This document shows, one piece after another, positions 35,301-43,375 of a DNA stretch of 64,000 nucleotides. How positions within the stretch are numbered: position 1 is the stretch's first letter; each line of letters begins with the position of its first letter. Source of the stretch: Aspidapion aeneum (taxonomy: Eukaryota; Arthropoda; Insecta; Coleoptera; Brentidae); assembly GCA_963576565.1 (NCBI GenBank), contig OY755045.1, forward strand, positions 35,360,667-35,424,666, written 5' to 3'. The translations under genes and the position numbers were made by a program. The notes beneath the pieces were generated by a model. It ran no database searches. It saw only the letters and a list, made by a program, of their open reading frames with translations, and was not told the origin of the DNA.

Positions 35301-38300
35301 TTTCAATGTTGATATAACGTGGAGTGTGCTAATGGGCTATGAAGGTATCAGATCCGTCATGGATCCATTTATTTAATTCCAAGACGCTTGTTTTCCTTAA
35401 GGTGTGGTTTCACACAGAAAAACTACAAAACTACTAAATACTTAGAGAAAATTCAAACAATCCTATGAAATTTTCGTTTGGATGGTTAATAGTGCTTCAA
35501 CCCACCAAACAGAAAAGCCGCATTTTAAAATAATAAAATAGAATATCCTTAATACCGGTTAAAACTGTTGGAACAATGACTAATAGTTAATCGTCCTCTA
35601 CAATAGGAAAAAGGATTCCCTTTTTACCTGGGGATATAGTCCAAGTACAGCGGCGTAGCGTGCCCGAAAGGGCGGGGGGGGGGTCGACAGGTAAAAAGGG
35701 CGCCTCTGAAAACTGATAAAAAATCTTGTGACAAAAAAAAACAAAAAGGTCAAAAGGGCGCCTCTCACAAATCTTGCGACCAAAAAAAAAAAAAAAAACA
35801 AAGGTCATCATGTGTGAGGGGGCGGCCGATAAGTCACAAGGGCGCCTCTCACGAATCTTGCGACCAAAACAAAAAAAAAACAAAGGTCATCATGTGTGAG
35901 GGAGCGGCCGATAAGTCACACGGGCGCCTCTCACGAATCTTGCGACCAAAAAAAAAAACAAAAGGTCTTCATGTCGTTAGTTTCCTTTGGCACCCACTCA
36001 ATTGGCCGTTACCGGCCCGACTTAATAAAGCTGAGGGCGCTTCGGCCACCTATGGGGCGCCACTACCCTCGGGGCGGGGGGGGGGGCGACGAACCCCCCC
36101 GCGCCCCCCCCCGCCGCTGCCCAAATAGCTCAAAACGAAACCCAGCCCTGCTAACACGACATCCGTAATGATGTCATACACCTGTTGCCACGTCCTGAAA
36201 AAATTGTGGGAAAAGGGGACGTTCATAAATTATGTTATCCAAATTAGTTTTTATCGCAGGATGTAATAAGAAATACACAGCATAAAACGACGCGACGCAG
36301 GCTAATAAGCGATTGACAAATTATCGCACGGTTTGAATAGCCTAACCAACTCAAAGCACTATATATTTTGGTAAGGTGGGAAGTTGAACCTAACTTATTA
36401 TTTATAAAATTTTACAGAGGCAGAGGAGGCGGCAACAGCGGAAAAGCTAGATTGTTTACCAACAAATTAATGAATGACCGCCGAAACCGGGGCTACTACT
36501 TCTCTTTATATGTTATTACTCTGAGGTCCGTCCCAGAGTTCATACTGTTTTAGTTTATATTTACAAAAAGCAATAAATATTTATTTACAAAAATGAAAAA
36601 CTTACTGTCGAGTAATATAAATTATCAATTCTTTCTACATTGTGTCTGCAATTGTAAGCCTTTTTATAAAAAAAGTGACAAGATATGTAAACTGGCTGCA
36701 CGGTCTGAAAAGCTTGCGACTCGCAAGCACGTCGGACCGTGCTGCAGGGCTGGATGGGGAACTGTAAGCGGCCTGGGAAAAAATAGGCGACCCGCCCATA
36801 AGGCAACGGCTTATAAAGCATCGGCCCACAAGGTACCGGCATATGAGGTACCGGTTCATAAAGCATCGGTCCATACGGCTCCGGCCCACCGGGATTTTTT
36901 TCCTTTTCCCATACGGCCCATCCACCCCTGCCGTGCTGACATGAGTGTTCACATTAAAAATGGTTACATTGATTCCCATATGCCTAGTTTGCGTTCTGGC
37001 ATGCAACTCCAGGAGCGAACACGATTAGAAATGTAGCTTTACGTTGGCTATGTCACTAGTGACCTTAGTTGGTTAGGGTATGCATGCGGGTTTGGATACT
37101 TGAGCTTTCAATGTCCACAGCTGCGGCGCCACCTCAGACCTTCGTCTTTCCGCACATACCCCACTGCTGAGCTTCACCGTGTTCTGTGTGGATGAGTTCT
37201 CATATTTTCTGGAATTTACCTTTTTCGTTTTTTGACTGTAATATTTATGGATTTATTGGATTTTACCAAAAGTTTTATTAATATGTGTGCCAAATTATAC
37301 CAGAGAGGCAAGAGTTCAAAAATTTCTCACTCTGTCTCAAATAAGTGCATGTGTGGTACACAACACTGAAATGAGTGTTGCCACCAGAAATAAAATGCAC
37401 TATATCAAACGCATAGTGCAGTGACAATTACAACAAGCGTCAGTTATACGTTTTAAGGTTAAAAAATCCGCGAATAGGGCACTTTGCACTAATAATACCT
37501 ACAAGTAGAGCGTTTTCTAAAAGGCGTAATGATAATATAATTCAAAATTCTGCCACAGTGTGATAAGATACGGACTAAAAAAACTTACCAATAGAAATAA
37601 CCATAAGTACACCAGGAACTGCAAACGCCAACGGGAAGCAACTGTCAGCGCCGAAGCATTGCACGTCGTTTCTTAGAATTGGTGTAAGAAACGTTGAGAT
37701 CAAACTTCCCGCATTGATTGACAGGTAAAAGAGAGAGAAGAACATGGCGAGTTGTTTATCTTGCTAAAAGTATGGAAATAAATAAACGTCGTCGCGCGTT
37801 TCGCACACATGCTGACACGTCCTAAATATAGATACATATCAGGAGATATGCAGATAATTGATTGATTTACGTTAACATAAACATGTCAAGACCATTAGAC
37901 TCTAAAGTGGATGCACACTTCGTATCGCGTTCTTATTGTCGTGACAAGGTCAATACCTTAATTTGATTGGCCAGGTGGACGGTCGATATTGTATCTACAG
38001 GGCTGGCCAAAATGTGTACAGGCGATAACGCGTTTCTTTACGACAGCGACCCGCAGCAATGTGGTGAGCTATCAATACAAAAATCCGACCAATAAGATTA
38101 CAGCATTTCATAGTTACGCCAACGAAAACGCGATGCAAAGTGCGTATCAATTTTAAGTTTATTAAAGTTAATACGCACTTTACGAACGCGTTGTTGTTGA
38201 CGTAATTGAAAAAGCTGTAATTTTATTTTGACAGCTCACTACGTCGCTGCGTGTCGCTGCATGAGACACGCACGGTTTATGTGCCGTGAAGCTACGAGTT

Positions 38301-41300
38301 AACGACCGTACGTATTTCAGTCAGCCCCGTAGACAAAGTATCGACAACCCGCTTAACCAATTAAATTGAGGGATTTACCTCATCACGATAAAGATAAATA
38401 ACGCACAACGAAATGCGTATCCACTTTAAGTGTCAAATAATTACCGGTCGTATATCGTAAGCATTTTTTGGGATCACTGCATCCTGGAGGCCTGAAGAAG
38501 ATGCAGTATTCTTAATCCACTGACCCTATACTGAGTTAGCAGTAAACACTGACGTTTTGTCAAATGTCTGCTATGTCACTTTACTTAACCTAAACCAAAC
38601 CTAACCAATAAATCATGGCATTTATGCTGATCGGTAATTAAAAAGCATTATCTATTTTTTCCTTTGATGTCTATTGGTTTTTAACATTGGACCACTTACC
38701 TGAGGTAATATAAATTGATCTCCTCCAAATGCTGATACGCATGGCTTAATACCTCCAGTACCAATGGCGATCAGCAATAATCCCACAATGGTAAACTCCT
38801 TTTGGGGCAAACCAAGGGGTTCCGCGGCTGTTATAGATATTAAAATGCTCCCGCATGCGTATATCATCGACACGTATCTAGAAAAAAGCCAAAGTTTATT
38901 ATTTTATTTATTAGAGCGAAAGAACCTTGTTCATTTAAGGGAAATATTAAGGAAATTTTCAGACGCTTATTTGAAATTTCGTTATGATTATTAACCATAG
39001 ACTACGCGTGCCAATTTGCTATTTATTTATCTTTATTAAACATAACGAAGTCTGTTAATTAAATAGACGTTTGTTTATTGCTATCCGTATTTTGTAGAGT
39101 TAAGCTATAAGTTTACCAATTTTTGAAACTCAATGACAATGATTGAGTACAGATAAAATTATGGACATTGTTTTCATTTATTTTAAACATGACCTTTCGG
39201 TTAGTAAGTATCTCTAACCGTTTTCAAGTGTAAACTAAACAATCCAGTCTACAGGCTACTACTTATACTATTTGGTGTGCAGTTAGTCAATGCGACTCCT
39301 TATGCAAAATTTTAGATTCAGACCATTGAATTCTGTGATAATTTGACGATGCGTGATCCTCTAAACCAGATTTTTTAATAGCCCCTAATTGGGTACTTTT
39401 TAGATGTTGCAGAGAGCGTTTCGTTTCACCTTATTATTTAAGGGATTTTCTGGTTTTATTTTAGTTACAAAGCTCCTTATTGTATTTCGCGATGAAAATA
39501 CTATTTTTATATAATAGTATTTGGCTATTGGTCTTGTGTTTTCTGAAATCCTTTGAACAAATGGAATCTTAACACACAACGGATTATTATTTTGAAAAAT
39601 TGCTACATTTGGTTTGTTTATAATTTTAGAGATCGTTGAGTTTATTAATTTCTCGGAATAACCATTCTGTTGTAAGTCCTTTTTAATGTTGTAGATTTCT
39701 GTGGTTAATTCTTTATTATTAGCGCAAATATTTACAGCTCTTGAATATAAACTTCTTATAACTACTTGTTTTGTAGCAACAGAATGATAAGACTTAAAAT
39801 TTGTGTAGGTTTCTTTTATTCAGTGGTTTGATGTGGCCTATTCATTTGACAAGAACATCCAAAAAAGGTAAGCCAGAATCTTTTTCATTTTCCATTATGT
39901 TTTTAATTCTTGGTCGAATACCGTTCAGATGGTGTAGAAAATTCTGTAGTTTGTCATCATTTTCCGGCCATATAACAAATGTTTCATTCATGTATCGTAG
40001 GCATAGTTTTGGCTTGACTCTAGCTGTGTTGATCGCATGATCAAAGAGACCATCCATTAGAAGTCCATCATTTTGCGCGTAAAACTTATCTTTTACTTAA
40101 AAGTAAGAGTCAACCAAAACAGTTCGAGTTATGGAGAGTTAGAGTTATACAAATTCGAGTTAAATAGGTTAAACCACTTAAAAGGTTCGAGTTATAGAGG
40201 TTCAAGTTAGAGAGACTCGACCTTATTTTAATTTATACTTACAAAATAGTTCTAAATTTTCCCAAATACGAATCAGATATGATCGCTCCAAAGACTGGGA
40301 AGAAGTACACAAACATGGTAAATGTGTGGTAAATAATTTTGGCGTCGGCATCATTGTAGAACAGAATGTTTGTGAGGTAGAGAATAAGGATTGCTAAAAT
40401 AAAAATAAAAATATTAAAGCAATTACGTACTATAAACGTACATTCGACGTAAAATGTAAGTTCTCCAGACGTACACTCGTGCTCAAAAAAAAAAAAATTG
40501 TAATAGGGTACTTTTATTTTGTTTTTAACTAAGTTTATAGTTATAGTAACCAATGACATTTCAAAAATTGACTGTGACATTTTGGATGTCACAAAAAAAT
40601 TAAAAATGCTAAGACATCTTAGGTGAAAATTATTAATTAAATTTTTCATGTACGGGATTTTTATGAGCACGAGTGTACATGGTACGTATTAGAAACCTAA
40701 AATGTAAGTACCTATGACGTACATGGTACGTACATAGGACCTATAATTAAATTAAAGAAAGTGTACGATTTAAAACTATTCCGGCTTCCTGAACATTCCC
40801 ACTTCAGAGTGAATTTAGAGTTTTAGCTCGAGGCTCGAAGTCTCGATAGTTTAAAGTTTGTCTTGCTTGATTTAATATTTAAGTAATATATCTCTAACAA
40901 TGCCGTTAAGTGTTAACTAGTGTACGCCATCTATTAGTAATGTTCGGAAGCGCATCTCTAAAATGAACGTAAAATGTACGTATACTATGTACGTATACTA
41001 TATACGTACCTAGTGTTCGTACTATGTACGTAGCAGGTATAAGTACCATGAACGTACATACTTGCATGTAGTATATACGTAGGTACCTAGTGTACGTACC
41101 ATGTACGTACACAGTACGTATTTTATTGGTCCCGAGAATTACCGAATTAAAATGTATGTAAAAAGTACGTAGCTACTGAACGTACTATGTATAGGGTTGC
41201 CAACTTTGAATTTAGGTTTGTCAGGACATTTGTTTTGAATTGTTAGGTCATTTGATCCAAAATCAGGACATCCACAAATTGTTATCATAAAATAAAACAT

Positions 41301-43142
41301 AAAATATCTTTAATTTTTTTAAATTATCCATTTTAAAAACTCTTAGTTTTTCTAAGAGATTACATATTAAGTAGGTACTTACTTATTTACTACTAGCTAT
41401 CTATCTAGCAAAACATAGAACAATAAAGTCCATGAATTTGTTGACAAATACTATAAAAATATTTCATTTCCGGTTACGTTAAAAATTTTCACGATGCTTG
41501 TCCGTATACTAAGAGAACAAAAAGCGTCGAAAGACACTCGATTATAGTTACTTTCCTCACCACCCATCATTTTTAAGTATAGGTATGTTTAAAGAAAAAT
41601 TGAAATATTTGCGATACATGTAGCATAAATTGATGTGGTAATACATCATTGGAAAGCTCTTAAAAAATTCTAAAAATAATTTTTTAGAACTTTTTTAATG
41701 ACATCATCAGTGGACAAGCGCTATCTATTTAAAAAAATAAAATTATTTATCTCTATTGGGGGTGGCAATATTGGAAAATATAAATATAAACCTTAAATAT
41801 TTTTACACTTAATTTTTTCATAATCAAGTAACACTTTTTCTTTTGAAATCACAATTGATTGAAGACTTTACAGTTTCGAGAAGCATTTTAATTTTCTATG
41901 CTTAAAAAATCAGAACATTTCCTATCCGGATAACGGTGTTGTCAGGACGCAGGACATTTTGCTAAAAATCAGGACAGTTCTGAGAAATCAGGACAGGTTG
42001 GCAACAGTAACTAAGTACATTAAGTACTTTATTGGTCCTGAGACATACCGACGTAAAATGGACATAAAATGTACGTCCCTGGGAGGAAGTTTGCTGTCTG
42101 GGTAATGAACTGGAGGACATTTTTGTGCTTATAAATCGATTTTATTGCCAGTAGGCAATATGCTAAATTTACCTATTTAAAGATACGAGTTTGCTGGGAG
42201 TGTATTATTATTATTAATGCATCGTATAAAATGTGGGTACTGCACATTTAATTTCTTTAAGAAAACACATTTTTAATTAACTACATCCTTCAAACCTATA
42301 CGCTTGATTTCTTTTGTTTTTTTTTTTAATAAAATTACTATTTTTAACATCAATCATTTACATTTTATTAAATTTTTAATAGGTTTTTGTTGAAAATAGT
42401 TAAAAACCGTAATTAATAATTTAGTATTGTTATACAGTTAAAATTCATTATAAAAATAATTTTAAGTAAAATTCTGATCTTTTAGAATGGCCGGAAAATT
42501 CTTTAAAAAATAAAACCACAGGTATTTTTTTAACTTATTTTTGGTAGTAAATAAATGGATCCGTGACGAATCTGATCTGATACCTTCTTAGCTCATTAGC
42601 ACACTTCAAGTGAACTCCATCTTGAAAACAGTTTTTGTAAAAATCTCAGAAACGAAAGCCCCTACAAAGTTTTTGATTAGAACACAATTTATTAAGAAAA
42701 ATGTGTTTATAGACAACTGGGCCGTTAAAAAGTTAGCATTTGTTCAGTTTTTTAACGGTCAAAACAAAGTCATTTTGACCAAAATCTAACCAGCTCGTGA
42801 AACGTCGAACACAAGTTTATATGAAAATCTCATGAAGATGGATTGAGCGGTTTCGGAGCTATCGTTGACGGACAGACACACATGGACAGTTGTCACGACA
42901 AGATTACTAAGATCCACATAACATATTCTTGGCGTAAACTCATAAAACATTTTCATCGAAAACAATACCTTCTTTTAGCTATTGCTACGCGGGCTAGGAA
43001 GGTAAACATATAGGGAAGTTGTGTAAATATTTAGATTTGCGAAGTGTGTAAAGGTATACTTACTGCGCATGCCATAGTAGCAAAATCTTTCGCAAAATTC
43101 ATTGGTAACGATGAAGAATACTGACTTTGGATAAGGAAGTTT
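23183..43142 (-). CDS. Proton-coupled oligopeptide transporter (POT/PTR2, SLC15 family), 13 exons, N-terminus missing
   Basis: This family imports di- and tripeptides across the plasma membrane with protons, typically in gut and other epithelia. Joined exons give 677 codons plus stop, against roughly 700 for animal PepT proteins. The ExxERF proton-coupling motif is at residues 15-20 (EFCERF), a His in IYHTF at 49 (aligns with His57 of human PepT1), and GGIKPCVSAFGGDQF at 118-132. FFSLFYLSINAGSL at 144-157, FWALYDQQGS at 270-279 and LEFSYSQAPSSMKSV after the luminal domain also match. The loop between TM9 and TM10 spans parts of four exons and has several N-glycosylation sequons (NDS, NST, NFT, NKS). 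The C-terminal tail is charged. Comparison with human PepT1 suggests as few as about eight residues are missing upstream. Family assignment is very secure; which insect paralogue is not. Confidence 0.95.
23381..25158. repeat. Intron L-M; contains a two-copy ~86-bp imperfect tandem repeat at 24137-24310
   Basis: Within the intron, 24137-24222 and 24223-24310 share GGTTTATTT-like heads, TTTTAGCA, GTGTAA and a TTAAAAATT tail in order. The rest is AT-rich with no coding signal. Confidence 0.6.
25159..25288 (-). CDS. POT transporter exon L (TM10-TM11, EFSYSQAP)
   Basis: TTTTAG acceptor and CAG|GTAAGC donor. It encodes LEFSYSQAPSSMKSVLQALW and TTAFGNLIIVVIEAV. The EFSYSQAP motif is nearly invariant in animal PepT proteins. 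Confidence 0.95.
25426..25583. mobile_element. 158-bp hAT-like MITE (CAGTGGCG ends) in intron K-L
   Basis: Starts CAGTGGCGAATCTGG and ends with its approximate complement (AGATCCGCCACTA). The interior is GC-rich. It belongs to the CAGTGGCG-ended family seen repeatedly in this window. No clear target duplication survives. Confidence 0.7.
25759..25871 (-). CDS. POT transporter exon K (TM10)
   Basis: TTTTAG acceptor and GG|GTAAGT donor. It encodes NPNSVHILWLLPQYFVITAA and EIMFSITG. It ends two bases into a codon. Confidence 0.93.
26186..26631. mobile_element. 446-bp inverted-repeat element in intron J-K
   Basis: Ends AGCTGCGTTCGGTATTTACG at the left and the near-complement of it at the right (AAATACCAAACGCAGCT). 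Flanking TACA on both sides may be a target duplication (one base of slack at the left). Internal GATCTGAATCGTTCGGTAAT and GATCCGGATCGTTCGTTAAT are a second related pair. Confidence 0.75.
27017..27310 (-). CDS. POT transporter exon J (luminal domain)
   Basis: TTTTAG acceptor and GTAAGT donor; 98 whole codons. It encodes FEVNDSTAYGIYLNST, GAFNFTDI and TYTLDQVKDAEIQVNLGGTY. Three sequons lie close together. Confidence 0.9.
27485..27894. mobile_element. 410-bp palindromic element with ~117-bp arms in intron I-J
   Basis: The left arm 27485-27601 begins CAAACAAGTTTCGTGGCTAA. It is the reverse complement, with few mismatches, of 27779-27894. Arms include CAAGATCTAATGGACACC and its complement. The loop is unique sequence without coding potential. 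Confidence 0.9.
28556..28634. repeat. Short palindrome in intron I-J
   Basis: ATTCAAAAAATGCGTCA and its near-complement TGATGCGTTTTTTGAAT are separated by about 45 bases. It could form a cruciform or be a worn MITE. Confidence 0.6.
28839..28980 (-). CDS. POT transporter exon I (luminal domain)
   Basis: CTTATAG acceptor and GTAAGT donor. It encodes FTSSDIGISNQGISSYYV with the sequon NKS, and DVPACEERSVS. Less conserved, as expected for this loop; the reading frame and splice phases match both neighbours. Confidence 0.88.
29084..29216 (-). CDS. POT transporter exon H (TM9 and start of luminal domain)
   Basis: CTTTAG acceptor and GTGAGT donor. It encodes GFLAAVAFVISALVAMELEK, then EMQLRVYDTSSCNYK. 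It ends two bases into a codon. Confidence 0.92.
29451..30666 (-). mobile_element. hAT element with transposase remnant, 8-bp target duplication, in intron G-H
   Basis: Ends CAGTAGCGTAGCG at the left and CGCTACGCCACTG at the right. Flanking octamers are GCTGCATA (29443-29450) and GCTGCACA (30667-30674), a target duplication with one mismatch. It holds the C-terminal part of a hAT transposase. The other half is occupied by a G/C-homopolymer-rich composite repeat (30325-30630) also present at 35.8-36.1 kb. Confidence 0.88.
29618..30063 (-). pseudogene. hAT transposase C-terminal fragment
   Basis: The frame 30063-29767 ends in ILCPFPVATCEGERSFSF and the frame 29818-29618 continues with FLLTRLKSYGRSVCGQERIN and ALTLLNIYP. 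This is the hAT dimerisation-domain signature (...ERSFS...LK...R...ERLN.L..L.I). One frameshift lies in the overlap. The N-terminal zinc finger and catalytic acids are absent, so it cannot act. Confidence 0.88.
30691..30967. mobile_element. 277-bp MITE with GCGAATTCTTTTG ends in intron G-H
   Basis: Starts GCGAATTCTTTTGAG and ends CAAAAGAATTCGC. Inside, the motif AAAAGAATAC followed by TGCACTAGT (or close variants) occurs three to four times. It lies only 16 bp from the target duplication of the hAT element to its left. Confidence 0.75.
31011..31122 (-). CDS. POT transporter exon G (TM8)
   Basis: TTTTAG acceptor and G|GTACGT donor. It encodes VVNPLLIIGFIPLFTYVVYP and LQKMCA. Thr319 stands where human PepT1 has Asp341. 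Confidence 0.92.
31232..31477 (-). CDS. POT transporter exon F (TM7, FWALYDQQGS)
   Basis: TTTTAG acceptor and CAG|GTAAAA donor; 82 whole codons. It encodes EHWLDRSEDRYG, LPLPIFWALYDQQGSAW and PDQMQ. Position 280 is Ala where human PepT1 has Arg (GSRW). The Lys in STLKVLV aligns with human Arg282. Confidence 0.95.
31588..31670 (-). CDS. POT transporter exon E (cytoplasmic loop)
   Basis: TTTTCAG acceptor and GTAAGT donor. It encodes VIFAMGRPLYKVKKPKG and VEVTKCIS. It ends in phase 0 before a 110-bp intron. Confidence 0.92.
31729..33001. mobile_element. 1.27-kb non-autonomous hAT element, perfect 8-bp target duplication, in intron D-E
   Basis: Ends CAGGGTTGGATGGG and CCCATCCAACCCTG, flanked on both sides by TTAGAGCT (31721-31728 and 33002-33009). 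There is no transposase. The interior has a smaller inverted pair (ACTGCCCCCGTTAGTTAA at 32165 and TTAACTACCGGGGGCAG at 32360) and the dispersed repeat shared with 20480-20660. Eight-base duplications and CAGGG-type ends are standard for hAT. Confidence 0.95.
33137..33331 (-). CDS. Unidentified 64-codon reading frame in intron D-E (doubtful)
   Basis: ATG at 33331, encoding MTATNRENLHGAAVDSFSLY at the start. The stretch 33137-33400 is more GC-rich than its surroundings and starts just after the hAT target duplication. I recognise no domain. It could be chance, an alternative first exon, or unrelated repeat sequence. Confidence 0.15.
   Translation of the reverse strand: MTATNRENLHGAAVDSFSLYYYYSKDATQLEMLKSVTNAVLECTAASEHDHKYILSQTCHKTTH
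33760..34280. repeat. Satellite-like array, ~138-bp unit, four degenerate copies, in intron D-E
   Basis: Anchors related to AACGCTAGAGAGCTGAGC occur near 33912, 34049 and 34187, about 137-138 bases apart, with a more diverged unit before them. Each unit continues through GATAGAAACTATGATAAAAC and TTTACTTCCCTC. A CTCACTCACTGA-type simple repeat precedes the array. The same family occurs at 46.8-49.5 kb. Confidence 0.85.
34376..34727. mobile_element. 352-bp palindromic MITE; second copy at 49630-50003
   Basis: Ends ACAAAAACATTTCATGTAAA and its complement. Arms are ~170 bp and include CCAAGTACGCG, TTTGGAACTG/TTTCTAAACTTGGC-type blocks and the central GCACAGTGC. It lies directly after the ~138-bp satellite, just as the second copy does, so satellite and palindrome are parts of one larger element. 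Confidence 0.88.
34731..34840. repeat. Dispersed ~110-bp repeat, second copy at 39175-39283
   Basis: Both copies share TCTAACCGTTTTCAAGTGTA and AACTAAACAATCCAGT, then GGCTACTACTTATACTA. The second copy lies at the 3' side of the Penelope fragment, so it may derive from a Penelope terminus. Confidence 0.75.
34855..35380 (+). repeat. Dispersed ~0.5-kb repeat, inverted copy at 42550-43003
   Basis: Begins ACCTTCCTAGCCCGC, passes a GTCTGT/GTGTGT simple repeat, then GCGATAGCTCCCAAACCGC, AAATGCTAACTTTTTAA and ATGGATCCATTTATTT. The copy at 42550-43003 has the same blocks in reverse complement at an estimated ~70% identity. The copies bracket transporter exons B, C and D. Confidence 0.85.
35648..36119. 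mobile_element. 472-bp hAT non-autonomous element with ~80-bp internal tandem units, in intron D-E
   Basis: Ends CAGCGGCGTAGCG and CGCCGCTG. Flanking octamers TCCAAGTA (35640-35647) and CCCAAATA (36120-36127) look like a worn 8-bp duplication. It contains about three ~80-bp units (GGTCATCATGTGTGAGGG ... TCTTGCGACC plus an A-run) where the relative at 30.3 kb has one. Its right third matches 30430-30600 closely. Confidence 0.85.
36745..36930. mobile_element. 186-bp hAT MITE, perfect 8-bp target duplication, in intron D-E
   Basis: Ends CAGGGCTGGATGGGG and CCCATCCACCCCTG; flanked by CCGTGCTG on both sides (36737-36744 and 36931-36938). The interior is a short-period repeat with GCATCGG, GGTACCGG and CATAAG variants every ~18 bases. 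It belongs to the same terminal family as 31729-33001. Confidence 0.93.
36939..37588. other. Remaining part of intron D-E next to exon D
   Basis: No repeat or coding signal recognised. Confidence 0.4.
37589..37763 (-). CDS. POT transporter exon D (TM5)
   Basis: CTTTTAG acceptor and G|GTAAGT donor. It encodes MFFSLFYLSINAGSL with the Tyr equivalent to human PepT1 Tyr167, then FPLAFAVPGVLMV. It ends one base into a codon. The following intron is 5.9 kb, the longest seen. Confidence 0.95.
37904..38427. mobile_element. ~524-bp inverted-repeat element in intron C-D
   Basis: Left end AAAGTGGATGCACACTTCG; the right end is its approximate complement (CGAAATGCGTATCCACTTT). Similarity continues inward for about 130 bp (GTCAATACCT, AATTTGATTGG, GTCGATA, CAGGGCTG and complements). 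A related end (GTGGATACGCACTTCGTATC) occurs alone at 61930. Confidence 0.8.
38700..38877 (-). CDS. POT transporter exon C (TM3-TM4, PTR2 signature)
   Basis: TTCTAG acceptor and CAG|GTAAGT donor. It encodes YVSMIYACGSILISIT and the PTR2 signature GTGGIKPCVSAFGGDQF. It ends in phase 0. Confidence 0.95.
39175..39283. repeat. Second copy of the ~110-bp dispersed repeat
   Basis: Pairs with 34731-34840; lies about 100 bases left of the Penelope coding remnant in the same intron (B-C). Confidence 0.75.
39390..40085 (-). pseudogene. Penelope-like element reverse transcriptase, C-terminal fragment
   Basis: The frame 40057-39842 reads LRYMNETFVIWP, then KDSGLPFLDVLVK, matching the Penelope RT block around the catalytic motif (usually YVDD; here YMNE, so both aspartates are lost). 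After a stop and shift the next frame gives YTNFKSYHSVATKQVVIRSL, then LQQNGYSEKLIN and IPFVQRISENTR, as expected for the Penelope thumb region. The GIY-YIG endonuclease is not seen. Located in intron B-C. Confidence 0.88.
40243..40393 (-). CDS. POT transporter exon B (TM1 end to TM2)
   Basis: TTTTAG acceptor and GTAAGTAT donor. The split codon with exon A gives Thr. It encodes ILILYLTNILFYND, then IIYHTFTMF with the conserved His (residue 49), then SDSYLGKFRT. It ends two bases into a codon. Confidence 0.93.
40432..41190. repeat. TACGTA-rich palindromic repeat block in intron A-B, resuming at 42008-42085
   Basis: GTACGTA, ATGTACGTA, TATACGTA and close variants occur more than a dozen times, most densely at 40970-41120. 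The phrases ATTGGTCC and CGTAAAATG recur on both sides of the insertion at 41194-42007, so the block was once continuous. Confidence 0.8.
41194..42007. mobile_element. 814-bp non-autonomous element inserted at TA in the TACGTA block
   Basis: Ends GGGTTGCCAAC and GTTGGCAACAG, flanked by TA on both sides. The subterminal TCAGGACA motif is repeated several times at both ends (GGACATTTG at the left; CAGGACGCAGGACA and CAGGACAG at the right). No coding content. Confidence 0.75.
42550..43003 (-). repeat. Inverted copy of the 34855-35380 repeat
   Basis: In reverse complement it reads ACCTTCCTAGCCCGC, GATAGCTCCGAAACCGC and AAATGCTAACTTTTTAA, matching the other copy. Its end lies only ~60 bp from transporter exon A. 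Confidence 0.85.
43064..43142 (-). CDS. POT transporter exon A (TM1, ExxER motif)
   Basis: Bounded by a TTTTTCAG acceptor (43143-43144) and a GTAAGT donor (43063). It starts in phase 0 and ends one base into a codon. It encodes KLPYPKSVFFIVTNEFCERF and YYGMR. It is not the first exon: no ATG is available and the acceptor is clear. Confidence 0.93.
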
Positions 43143-43190
43143 CTGAAAAAAAATCAATAAAAATCTTTTTTTAAAATTGAGTAAGTAGGT

Positions 43191-43375
43191 CAGTGGCGTA
43201 TATATGGGGGGGGCTGGGGGGCCCGGGCCCCCCCGAAGCTAAGATTTTTTTGGATATTTTCCACATATTTCATGAATACAAACATAAATTAGCATAAAAT
43301 ACAGCCTCATGAGGTCTCGGCCCCCCCAAAACTGTCTCGGGCCCACCCCGAAACTTTTTTCTATATACGCCACTG
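43191..43375. mobile_element. 185-bp hAT-like MITE (CAGTGGCGTATATA ends)
   Basis: Ends CAGTGGCGTATATA and TATATACGCCACTG. The interior matches 44470-44648 in opposite orientation (G-run, GGATATTTTCCACATA, CTCATGAGGTCTCGG). No duplication is obvious at the flanks. It sits ~50 bp upstream of exon A. Confidence 0.85.

Noticed and set aside
35740..35970. Evenly spaced repeats that could be taken for a CRISPR-like array
   Set aside because: The units are contiguous ~80-bp tandem copies with A-runs inside a hAT element; there are no unique spacers, and this is eukaryotic DNA.
36368..37036. Frames of 61-147 codons in intron D-E
   Set aside because: The longer ones run through the short-period repeat of the 186-bp hAT MITE; no domain and no splice context.
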